A stretch of 5,763 bases of DNA. Source: Novosphingobium sp. GTDB taxonomy: Bacteria > Pseudomonadota > Alphaproteobacteria > Sphingomonadales > Sphingomonadaceae. How positions within the stretch are numbered: the first letter of the stretch is position 1; each line of letters starts with the position of its first letter. The notes beneath the pieces are model-generated. The model saw only the letters and a list, made by a program, of their open reading frames with translations, did no database searches and was not told where the DNA came from. The stretch lies in assembly GCA_027490345.1 (NCBI GenBank), contig JAIXYF010000009.1, forward strand, positions 1 through 5,763. The letters run 5' to 3'. This document shows positions 1 through 5,763 of the stretch, in pieces. Both the position numbers and the translations under genes were made by a program.

Positions 1-1128
1 ACACAGGGCGTTTCGGTGCCGCAAAGCGATGTCGATGCGCGGATCGATGCGGTTGATCCGCAGGATACCGCGATGATCCTCTATACCTCGGGCACTACCT
101 CGCAGCCCAAGGGAGCGATGATTGCGCACCGCGCGCAAGTGGGCAACAGCCGCAATCTGGGCACGCGCTATGAATGCACGGCGGCGGACAAAGTCTGGTC
201 GCCGCTGCCGATCTTCCACATCGCGGGCATCCTGCCGATGACGATGATCCTTGATCTGGGCGGGGTTTACATGACCGTGCCGCACTTCGAGGCAGGGCAG
301 GCGCTGGCCATGCTGGGCGCCGAAGGGGCGACGATTGCCTATCCCAGCTTCGTGACGATCATGCAGGACCTGATCCACCACGCTTCGTTCCAGACGACCG
401 ATCTTTCCAAGCTGCGCGTGATGAATTCCAATTTCGCGGTGCAGCCCGCTTGGATCAAGGATGCGGTGGTGGCTGCGATGCCGCACACGATCCAGGTCGG
501 CACCTATGGCCTGACCGAAGCGGCAGGCACGGTTTCCACCAGCCGTCTGGACGATCATTTCGATGTTCGCACCGGGCGCTGCGGCTTCCCGCTGGAAGAC
601 TGGGAAATGCGGATCGTCGATCCCGAAACCGGGCAGGATTGCGCACCCGGCGCGCGCGGCGAGATCGTGCTGCGCGGGCCGCACATGCTGAAGGGCTATT
701 ACAACGCGCCCGAAAAGACCGCTGAGGCGATCCGCGACGGCTGGTTCTTCACCGGCGATGTCGGCTCGGTCGATGCTGGCGGCAACGTCATGTTCCACGG
801 GCGCACCAAGGACATGCTCAAGGTGGGCGGCGAGAACGTGGCTGCAGCCGAGATCGAAGCGATGCTGCAGACGCACCCGGCGGTGAAGCTGGCGCAAGTC
901 GTCGGCATCCCGGATGACCGCTATGTCGAAGTGGCAGCGGCCTTCGTGGAGCTGGGGGATGGGGCGCAGGCCAGCGAGGCGGAGCTGATCGCGCATTGCA
1001 AGGGCAAGCTGGCGGGCTTCAAGATCCCGCGCCATGTGCGCATGGTGAGCGAGTGGCCGATGTCGACCTCCAAGATCCAGAAGTTCAAACTGCGCGCCGG
1101 GTTGATCGAGGAACTGGGGCTGGGGTGA
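1..1128 (+). CDS. AMP-forming acyl-CoA synthetase (ANL superfamily), 5'-truncated by window edge
   Basis: This protein should activate a carboxylic acid with ATP to an acyl-adenylate and then load it onto CoA in the cytoplasm. The frame is open from base 1 with no convincing start, and 375 residues are visible. The family's P-loop (YTSGTTSQPKG) is at visible residues 28-38; in full-length members it lies well over 100 residues in, so roughly 150 residues are probably missing. Other family motifs follow in order: YGLTEA near 169, the YYNAPEKT stretch with WFFTGD to about 253, GRTKDMLKVGGENV from about 267, and a C-terminal PMSTSKIQKFKLR. The lysine of SKI (about 358) would be the catalytic lysine; the usual Gly before it is Ser and the motif seems one residue short. 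Acyl chain, aromatic or steroid side chain are all possible substrates. The neighbouring dehydrogenase fits beta-oxidation-like catabolism. The family call is secure; the substrate is not. Confidence 0.95.
   Translation, partial: TQGVSVPQSDVDARIDAVDPQDTAMILYTSGTTSQPKGAMIAHRAQVGNSRNLGTRYECTAADKVWSPLPIFHIAGILPMTMILDLGGVYMTVPHFEAGQALAMLGAEGATIAYPSFVTIMQDLIHHASFQTTDLSKLRVMNSNFAVQPAWIKDAVVAAMPHTIQVGTYGLTEAAGTVSTSRLDDHFDVRTGRCGFPLEDWEMRIVDPETGQDCAPGARGEIVLRGPHMLKGYYNAPEKTAEAIRDGWFFTGDVGSVDAGGNVMFHGRTKDMLKVGGENVAAAEIEAMLQTHPAVKLAQVVGIPDDRYVEVAAAFVELGDGAQASEAELIAHCKGKLAGFKIPRHVRMVSEWPMSTSKIQKFKLRAGLIEELGLG
1108..1113 (+). promoter_or_regulatory. Shine-Dalgarno-like GAGGAA before a GTG overlapping the ligase stop
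   Basis: GAGGAA lies inside the last codons of the acyl-CoA ligase, 11 bases before a GTG at 1125 that shares bases with the ligase TGA (GTGA). This arrangement is typical of translationally coupled genes in an operon. It suggests that a gene once started, or still starts, here. A purine-rich match in coding DNA may also be chance. Confidence 0.35.
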
Positions 1129-1322
1129 GCGATGCGGTGCTGATCTGCACCGCCAATCCCCTGTGGCCGATGGCGGCGCCCGGTAAGAAACTGGCGGCTG
1201 GCGTCATGGCCAATTGGTCTCGCCCCGATCATCCTGCAGCGGTTGCCGGGGATCATGCGTTTGCTTCCCCGCAGCACCCAAACCGCTGGCAGCGGCGCTA
1301 CGAGAGGGACCAATCGACATGA
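1125..1322 (+). pseudogene. 65-codon ORF between ligase and SDR; possible thiolase N-terminal remnant
   Basis: A GTG-started frame overlaps the ligase stop by four bases (GTGA) and ends at a TGA overlapping the dehydrogenase ATG (ATGA at 1319-1322). The first residues, VSDAVLICTA, resemble the opening strand of thiolases (of the kind SDAVI...TARTP). A later stretch, KKLAAGVM followed by DHPAAV, resembles the 'ELAA-V' helix and 'DPAAV' segment that follow in such enzymes. Between them the frame loses the expected RTPxGR motif, but the +1 frame from 1156 reads IPCGRWRR, which could be that motif after a small indel. Sixteen of the first 18 codons end in G or C, after which third-position bias weakens. 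A thiolase has about 390 residues, so at most a fragment remains. The similarity is judged by eye from family knowledge. It may instead be a small real gene or a chance ORF. Confidence 0.35.
1302..1309 (+). promoter_or_regulatory. Ribosome binding site for the SDR gene
   Basis: GAGAGGGA is purine-rich and lies nine bases before the ATG at 1319. It decides the start of the dehydrogenase: the frame is open further upstream to about 1214, but that extension has no good initiation signal and does not look like a Rossmann-fold N-terminus. Confidence 0.6.
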
Positions 1323-2098
1323 CGAGCATCGCGCCAGCCCATGATCGCGGCCTTGCGGGACAAACCATCTTCGTCAGCGGTGCTGGCGCAGGAATCGGCC
1401 GGGGGATTGCTGAAGCGCTGGGTGCGGCAGGCGCGCACCTTGCCCTGTTCGATCTGGACGCCGCGGCGATGGCAGCCGTGGCGGCGCCCTTGCTGGAGCA
1501 GGGCCTGCGCGTAAGCTGCCATGCGGGCGATGTCACGTGCGCGGGCGATGTTCATGCCGCGATCAAGCAGGCGGTGCAGCATCACCAGCGGCTGGACGGG
1601 GCCGTGAACAATGCCGGAATTGTCGGCGCTTCAGCCGAAGTCCTCGATTATCCGGCAGAGGTTTTCAGCCGGGTGATGGATGTGAATGTCATGGGCGTGC
1701 TGCATTGCATGCAGGCCGAACTGGGCGTGATGAAGGCGCAGGGGCGGGGGGCGATTGTCAACATCGCTTCGGCCGCGGCGATTATCGGTTGGGCTGGCCA
1801 AAGCGCTTATGTTGCCAGCAAGCATGCCGTTGTCGGCCTGACCAAGACCGCCGCGCTGGAATATGCGGCGCAGGGCATCCGCATCAACGCGGTTTGCCCC
1901 GCGTTCATCTATACCGACCTGACCGCAGCCCTGTTTGAAACCCCCGGCGTGCATGATGCGGCCGTTGCCAATCATCCGATTGGCCGCCTTGGCCAGCCTC
2001 ATGAAGTGGCCGAGGCGGTGATGTGGTTGCTTTCGGATCGCTCGTCGTTCGCTGTTGGCAGCAGCCTGGTGGTGGACGGCGCATCGACCATCGACTGA
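1319..2098 (+). CDS. Classical short-chain dehydrogenase/reductase (SDR), NAD-preferring
   Basis: This is a cytoplasmic NAD(P)-dependent oxidoreductase of 259 residues, the usual size for classical SDRs, and it is complete. Visible motifs are the cofactor glycine motif SGAGAGIG (residues 20-27), an acidic Asp45 at the end of the second strand, which in this family favours NAD over NADP, a DV pair at 71-72, NNAG at 97-100, Asn123, the catalytic Ser151, and Tyr164-x3-Lys168 (YVASK). The C-terminus reads LVVDGA, as is normal. The loop after strand six reads CPAFIYTDL where most relatives have PG; Ala195 replaces that Gly. The ATG at 1319 is chosen for its Shine-Dalgarno sequence and its good distance to the glycine motif. 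It is co-directional with the upstream ligase, so oxidation of a hydroxyacyl-CoA or a hydroxylated ring is plausible, but the substrate cannot be assigned. FabG-like or steroid dehydrogenase roles remain alternatives. Confidence 0.95.
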   Translation: MTSIAPAHDRGLAGQTIFVSGAGAGIGRGIAEALGAAGAHLALFDLDAAAMAAVAAPLLEQGLRVSCHAGDVTCAGDVHAAIKQAVQHHQRLDGAVNNAGIVGASAEVLDYPAEVFSRVMDVNVMGVLHCMQAELGVMKAQGRGAIVNIASAAAIIGWAGQSAYVASKHAVVGLTKTAALEYAAQGIRINAVCPAFIYTDLTAALFETPGVHDAAVANHPIGRLGQPHEVAEAVMWLLSDRSSFAVGSSLVVDGASTID

Positions 2099-2126
2099 AC
2101 GGCCAGCGCTTCTGCCTGCAACTGCC

Positions 2127-2408
2127 CTAGAGGATCAGATCATCCGCGCCGATGATCGCGGTGCCGATGATTTTCACGACGAATTCGGCGGCGGCATCGC
2201 CGTCCGTGCTGGCATGGAGCAGGCGGGTTGCGCTGTCGAACCAGACCACGCCGAGGCCTTCTCCGGCTGCAGGCGCGGCTGCGATGAAGCGGAACGGATC
2301 GTCGCTATCGCCGGGCACGGCATCGATGGCGGACAAGTCGATCCGGTCACTCTGCCCGAAATCAGTGATCACATCGCGGGCCAAAGCGGTCGATTCGGCC
2401 AGCGCTGC
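2127..2408 (-). other. Serralysin-type C-terminal region and type I secretion signal
   Basis: After the last RTX unit the protein reads RDVITDFGQSDRIDLSAIDA (residues 1080-1099), which matches the 'D-x-I-x-DF-x2-x-D-x-IDLS-x-IDA' pattern of the peptidase M10 serralysin C-terminal family. The last residues are IIGADDLIL; Asp followed by three hydrophobic residues at the extreme C-terminus is the known export motif of serralysins and many RTX proteins sent through ABC/MFP/TolC exporters. No zinc protease domain (HExxH) is present in the visible part. Confidence 0.82.
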
Positions 2409-5400
2409 ATAGCGGAACACGTCTGCACCACCCCCACCGGCCAGCGTGTCGGCATCGCGGCCGCCGGACAGCACATCGTCGCCGCCTTCGCCACTGAGGC
2501 GGTCTGCGCCATCGCCGCCCAGCAGCTGATCGTCCCCGGTGCCGCCTGCGATGCGGTCATCGCCCGCCCGGCCGTCGATGCGGTCCGGGCCGTTGCGGCC
2601 GGGCAGCGTATCGGCCCCGGCCGTACCGAACACCGGCGTGAAGGTGATCCCGGCATCACCGGGCACATCCGGCCCCGCAGGCGCGGCCGGATCATCGGGC
2701 ATGGCGCCGATGGAATAGCTGCCGATCGCGGCGGCGCCGAACCGGAGGATGCCCGCCTGGATCGCGGCTACGGTGGCATGGCGCACCAGCAGGCTGTCGC
2801 TGGCGGAAAACGTGATGAGCACGTCATCGCCTTGCTGGACCACGGACTGCGCGGCGGTGTAGCCGCTCACGGCAATCGTTTCGCGCCCCGCGCCCAGCGC
2901 CAGATCGGCGATCACGTCAGCGCCGAAGCCCGGGCCGAAGCGGAACACATCCTGCCCGGCCCCGCCGATCAGCAGATCGGCTCCCGCACCGCCCGAGAGC
3001 ACATCGTTGCCGAAGCCGCCGTCGATGACCTGCGCGCCCGCCCCGGCCAGCAGGATGTCATCGCCGTCATAACCCGAAAGGCGCCCCAGGAGCTGCCCGG
3101 CGCGGCCATCGTAGACGTCGTTGCCGCCGCCGAGATCGACATTGCCAGTTATCCGGCCGCTGTTGACGAACGTGTCGGCATAGCTGCTGAGCACGACTTC
3201 GCCATTGAGCGCGCCGCTGTTGAACAGGCCAAGGCTATATTCGATAGCGGTGGTGAACGACGAGCCGCGAATGACCTGCACTGCGAAATCGGCGGTGATC
3301 GTGCCGCTGTTCCAGACTTTCGCGCGGGAGGACACGTCAATCTGCAGGCCCGCGCTATCGAGCGCGGCGGTGGTGTCGGTCACTGTGATCGCACCGGTGT
3401 TGATCATCACCGGCTGCAGGACAGAGGGATGCGCGCTCATGTAGTTCTGGATGCCGACGCTGCCGCCTGCGCCCTGCACCACGATCCGGCCATGGTTGAT
3501 TTCGTAAAGCGCGCCCGAACTGTTCTGGCCCTGATCCACGCCGCGCGCCACACCGCTGGCTTTCACCGCAATCAGGCCGTGGTTGATCAGAAAATTGGGC
3601 ATGTCGGGATCATTGGGCCGGGCGAGGAATATTCCCAGCACGCCGCTCGCCTCGCCATCATGGGCCGTCACGCTGATCGTGCCATGGTTGACGTTTTGCG
3701 TGATGGAGGCAAGGCCCACTGCCTTGCCCTGCTGCGCGGTGACAACCAGCCGGCCGTTCTTGCCGATCAGCGCGGCATTGATGTTTTCCGAATAGCCATC
3801 GCCCACGGTCGATGCGCCGATGGTCAGGTCCGGCTCCAGCGTGGTGGAGAAATTCACTGTGCCATCAAGATAGAGGCCGATGCCAATGGCGTCGCGCGGG
3901 CCGCTGAGGTGGATGGCGATGGACTGGATCGGCGGATAGAAGCCGCGCAGCACCGGATCAGGATCGGCGATGCGCACGGCGATCCCGGCGCCGATCACGA
4001 CATCGGAATCAGAGACGAGCGACTGGCTGGAGGCTGCCGGGAGAGTGAAGCGCGCCGGGCCGGTTTCAAAGCGCAGCCCGGCCTGTGCCAGCGCGCGATC
4101 CGTCACGCCCTTCAGCAGCACGCTGTCGGCCTTGGAAAGCACGACGCGCAGGCCGCCTGCTTCCTGCACCAGCGCCGTGTATCCGGTATAGCCATGGATC
4201 TGGACGATATCGCCCGCCGCGAAATCGCTCACCGTGTCTGCGCCGTCGCCCGCCGCAAACAGGAACGTGTCTGCGCCATCCCCGCCGGTCAGCGTATCGC
4301 GCCCGCGCCCGCCCCACAGCACGTCAGCCCCGGCGCGGCCATCCAGCGTATCGTTACCGGCAAAACCGATGAGGACTTCGCTGGCCGCGCTGCCCACGAT
4401 CACGTCATTCCCGCGAGAGCCGATCACTTGTTCGACCGAGCGCAGCCAATCGATACTGGCCACCGTGGTGGCGGTGCCCAGCGCCAGATCCACGCGCACC
4501 GGGGCGGCGGAATCAAGCCAAGAGGCGGTATCGAAGCCTAGGCCGCCATCGATCACATCCGAACCGAGCCCGCCATCGAGGACATCATCGCCCGCGCCGC
4601 CGATGAGGAGATCGGCTCCGCCTTCGCCAAACAGAAGCTCGGTGCGCGCGCCGCCGGTCAGCGTATCGTTGCCAAGCCCGCCTTCGACCGAGGAGCGGTG
4701 CTGCCCGCCCGCGCCATCATAGGTATCGTTGCCATAGCCGAGCAGGGTTCGGCCATCCATCGTGCCGGAATTGCGGATCAGATCATCGCCGCCATTACTC
4801 AGCACTGCGCCCTGGATCGTGCCGGTGTTGATGAGCACTTCCGCCGTGGTATCCGCCGTTGTGCCGCGAAACACCATGGCGATATCGCCAATGATGGTGC
4901 CCGAATTGGTGAACACGCCGGGCGCGGCGGGATTGAAGCCGGGATCATCGACCAGCACGCCGACCCCGGCAAAGAACGAGCCGGGCAGGACCGAGGCGGC
5001 GATGATGCCATCGTTGAACAGCGGGTTCGCCCCAGCGTTGTTGAAAATGACGCCGATGGCCGAATCAGCGCCCAGTGCGCGAATTTCGCCGGTGTTGCGT
5101 AGCTGGCTGGTGCCGTTGCGGCCCTCATAGCCGATGGCCGTCTGCCCGGCGGCCGCGGTCACTTCAATCGTGCCGCTGTTGCTGACTGATGCGGCGGAAT
5201 CAACGCGGATGCCGATGTTGGTGCCGCCGCCCGAGGCGCGGATCGTGCCCGAATTGGCAATCAGGGTATCGGTGCCGTCAGCGATGGAAATCCCAATGAT
5301 GCGAGTGGTATCGGACGGGGAATCGAGCTGCTCGCCCGAAACCTCGATCAGCCCGGCGTTGGTGAAATCGATGCCGCCCGATCGTCCTGCATAGCCAGTG

Positions 5401-5763
5401 ACATCGCCGCGCGCGCTGACGACGAGCGCGCCATCGGCAGCATTCACGATGCGGCCCGTGCCTGCCGAGAAGAAGCCGATCTCGCCCTGCAGGATCGCTG
5501 CGGTTGACCGGCCATAGAGCGCGGACGGCGTGGTGACTTCGATCCGGGCGTGATTGGTGAAGACCGCGCTGCCATCTGCCGAGGCATAGAGATAGGCGGT
5601 CCCGGTTCCCCGCACCGGGCGCGGGTCCCTCGCCGTGATGGTCTGGCCCGTCGCAAGCTCGGTCGTGGCGGTGATCGTGCGCGTCTGGAAGGTCGCCGGA
5701 TGGGGATCGAGCCGGGGGAACTGCGACGCGGTGAAGTTTGCATCGGTGAAATCGGCGACCTTG
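2127..5763 (-). CDS. Large secreted RTX/beta-helix calcium-binding protein, N-terminus outside window
   Basis: The frame is open from the right edge (first full codon 5762-5760) to a TAG at 2129-2127, giving 1211 visible residues. The GTG at 5615 lies within an open frame and is probably an internal Val; residues here are numbered from it. Order: beta-helix A (about 17-293), RTX block A (295-450), closing domain A (to 516), a second copy of the same plan (beta-helix B 581-827, RTX 829-894, closing domain to 959), a Pro/Asp linker (972-989), RTX block C (997-1069), and a serralysin-like tail. There is no cysteine in the visible part and very few lysines, as in many type I secreted RTX proteins. 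The end, ADDLIL, has Asp followed by three hydrophobics, a type I secretion signal. Ca2+ should fold the RTX parts after export. A surface adhesin or S-layer-like role is inferred; no enzyme domain is visible. The gene converges on the SDR with a 28-base gap. Confidence 0.9.
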   Translation of the reverse strand, partial: KVADFTDANFTASQFPRLDPHPATFQTRTITATTELATGQTITARDPRPVRGTGTAYLYASADGSAVFTNHARIEVTTPSALYGRSTAAILQGEIGFFSAGTGRIVNAADGALVVSARGDVTGYAGRSGGIDFTNAGLIEVSGEQLDSPSDTTRIIGISIADGTDTLIANSGTIRASGGGTNIGIRVDSAASVSNSGTIEVTAAAGQTAIGYEGRNGTSQLRNTGEIRALGADSAIGVIFNNAGANPLFNDGIIAASVLPGSFFAGVGVLVDDPGFNPAAPGVFTNSGTIIGDIAMVFRGTTADTTAEVLINTGTIQGAVLSNGGDDLIRNSGTMDGRTLLGYGNDTYDGAGGQHRSSVEGGLGNDTLTGGARTELLFGEGGADLLIGGAGDDVLDGGLGSDVIDGGLGFDTASWLDSAAPVRVDLALGTATTVASIDWLRSVEQVIGSRGNDVIVGSAASEVLIGFAGNDTLDGRAGADVLWGGRGRDTLTGGDGADTFLFAAGDGADTVSDFAAGDIVQIHGYTGYTALVQEAGGLRVVLSKADSVLLKGVTDRALAQAGLRFETGPARFTLPAASSQSLVSDSDVVIGAGIAVRIADPDPVLRGFYPPIQSIAIHLSGPRDAIGIGLYLDGTVNFSTTLEPDLTIGASTVGDGYSENINAALIGKNGRLVVTAQQGKAVGLASITQNVNHGTISVTAHDGEASGVLGIFLARPNDPDMPNFLINHGLIAVKASGVARGVDQGQNSSGALYEINHGRIVVQGAGGSVGIQNYMSAHPSVLQPVMINTGAITVTDTTAALDSAGLQIDVSSRAKVWNSGTITADFAVQVIRGSSFTTAIEYSLGLFNSGALNGEVVLSSYADTFVNSGRITGNVDLGGGNDVYDGRAGQLLGRLSGYDGDDILLAGAGAQVIDGGFGNDVLSGGAGADLLIGGAGQDVFRFGPGFGADVIADLALGAGRETIAVSGYTAAQSVVQQGDDVLITFSASDSLLVRHATVAAIQAGILRFGAAAIGSYSIGAMPDDPAAPAGPDVPGDAGITFTPVFGTAGADTLPGRNGPDRIDGRAGDDRIAGGTGDDQLLGGDGADRLSGEGGDDVLSGGRDADTLAGGGGADVFRYAALAESTALARDVITDFGQSDRIDLSAIDAVPGDSDDPFRFIAAAPAAGEGLGVVWFDSATRLLHASTDGDAAAEFVVKIIGTAIIGADDLIL
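2409..2627 (-). repeat. RTX nonapeptide block C (eight units)
   Basis: Residues 997-1069 hold eight consecutive units: GTAGADTLP, GRNGPDRID, GRAGDDRIA, GGTGDDQLL, GGDGADRLS, GEGGDDVLS, GGRDADTLA, GGGGADVFR. This is the most regular run in the protein and would form a calcium beta-roll directly before the C-terminal secretion region. The second unit carries Pro next to the Asp ligand and the seventh has Asp in place of the central Gly, so two turns may bind weakly. Confidence 0.92.
2934..3131 (-). repeat. RTX nonapeptide block B (short)
   Basis: Residues 829-894: GGGNDVYDG opens the block at the same point as GYGNDTYDG in block A. Then follow GYDGDDILL, a degenerate AGAGAQVID, and GGFGNDVLS, GGAGADLLI, GGAGQDVFR. 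It is about 95 residues shorter than block A because the spacer and second run are absent. Only three to four units have the full calcium-ligand pattern. Confidence 0.88.
3135..3875 (-). repeat. Beta-helix coil repeats, cassette B
   Basis: Encodes a second coil series: VNHGTISV (642), INHGLIAV (677), INHGRIVV (706), INTGAITV (738), WNSGTITA (768), FNSGALNG (798) and VNSGRITG (817). His often replaces Ser/Thr after Asn in the first three coils, unlike in cassette A. The series matches cassette A coil by coil near its end: MVFRGTTADTT / QVIRGSSFTTA, then NTGTIQG / NSGALNG, then NSGTMDG / NSGRITG. Confidence 0.75.
4269..4733 (-). repeat. RTX nonapeptide block A, with spacer
   Basis: Encodes GGxGxDxLx-type calcium-binding nonapeptides in two runs: residues 312-362 (units such as GGLGNDTLT, GEGGADLLI, GGAGDDVLD, GGLGSDVID) and 399-450 (GSRGNDVIV, GFAGNDTLD, GRAGADVLW, GGRGRDTLT, GGDGADTFL). 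Between them is a spacer of about 36 residues (FDTASWLD..., VRVDLALGTA..., SVEQVIGS), a common RTX interruption ('FDTASY...VDL..GTA...IENVIGS'). The block opens with GYGNDTYDG right after the last beta-helix coil. One unit, GSAASEVLI, lacks the binding residues. Confidence 0.9.
4737..5567 (-). repeat. Beta-helix coil repeats, cassette A (NxGTI type)
   Basis: Encodes about eight clear coils with the core N-(S/T/A)-G-x-I: FTNAGLIEV (84), IANSGTIRA (119), VSNSGTIEV (144), LRNTGEIRA (172), LFNDGIIAA (199), FTNSGTIIG (235), LINTGTIQG (261) and IRNSGTMDG (280). Coils are mostly 25-35 residues apart. Such repeats are known from passenger domains of autotransporters and large adhesins, where Asn forms a ladder in a right-handed beta-helix. 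At DNA level they leave short near-repeats, for example ATCGTGCCGCTGTT at 5167-5180, found again at 3298-3311 in cassette B. Confidence 0.75.

Noticed and set aside
1213..1314. Inverted 7-mers ATTGGTC (1213-1219) and GACCAAT (1308-1314), the second touching the SDR ribosome binding site.
   Set aside because: Short arms about 90 bases apart; too weak to call an operator or an RNA switch.
1214..1318. A longer N-terminus for the SDR starting at a TTG near 1214.
   Set aside because: No ribosome binding site supports it, the added residues do not look like part of an SDR, and the ATG at 1319 has a good Shine-Dalgarno sequence.
2127..2426. The serralysin-like C-terminus could suggest a metalloprotease.
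   Set aside because: No HExxH zinc motif or catalytic domain is visible; this C-terminal module also occurs in many non-enzymatic RTX proteins.
2055..4541. An 828-codon open frame on the + strand antisense to the RTX gene.
   Set aside because: It is in exact codon register with the minus-strand gene, so it stays open only because that gene avoids TTA, CTA and TCA codons, as GC-rich genomes do; it stops where Leu359 uses CTA. The protein is low-complexity, starts inside the SDR and has no recognisable domain.
4698..5102. A second + strand open frame opposite the RTX gene.
   Set aside because: It has the same codon register and the same explanation as the larger antisense frame; it mirrors the beta-helix coding sequence.
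2127..5763. The dense short DNA repeats in the right half could suggest a CRISPR array or minisatellite.
   Set aside because: The repeats are imperfect, in codon phase, and fully explained by NxGTI and RTX amino-acid repeats.

Overview
The window is GC-rich, gene-dense bacterial DNA. Codon third positions are strongly G/C. Calcium-binding RTX repeats, a serralysin-like C-terminus and short-chain dehydrogenase / acyl-CoA ligase genes together suggest a free-living alphaproteobacterium, perhaps a sphingomonad such as Novosphingobium. The genus is an inference from gene style, not from a marker gene.

Layout. Positions 1-1128 (+) hold the C-terminal three quarters of an AMP-forming acyl-CoA ligase; its start lies upstream of the window. 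Positions 1125-1322 (+) hold a 65-codon reading frame that overlaps the stop of the ligase (GTGA) and the start of the next gene (ATGA). Its beginning resembles the N-terminus of a thiolase and the rest looks degenerate, so it may be what is left of a lost gene. Positions 1319-2098 (+) encode a complete classical short-chain dehydrogenase/reductase with an NAD-type acidic residue. These three look like one co-directional unit for activating and oxidising an acyl-CoA or alcohol substrate; the substrate cannot be read from the sequence.

Positions 2127-5763 (-) are one continuous reading frame of a very large, cysteine-free RTX protein. It converges on the dehydrogenase with a 28-base gap and runs off the right edge, so its N-terminus is missing. 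Reading from N to C it contains: beta-helix cassette A (NxGTI-type coils, then a long RTX block, then a 'GADTF...GYT...LRF' closing domain), a second divergent copy of the same cassette (B), a Pro/Asp-rich linker, a third RTX block of eight nonapeptides, and a serralysin-type C-terminal region ending in DLIL, a typical type I secretion signal. It is most simply read as a secreted or surface calcium-binding adhesin/S-layer-like protein. No transporter genes are in view.

I see no tRNA, rRNA, CRISPR array, insertion sequence or phage gene. The most interesting features are the duplicated beta-helix/RTX cassette and the gene remnant between ligase and dehydrogenase. Nothing here clearly amounts to a new defence or mobile system.
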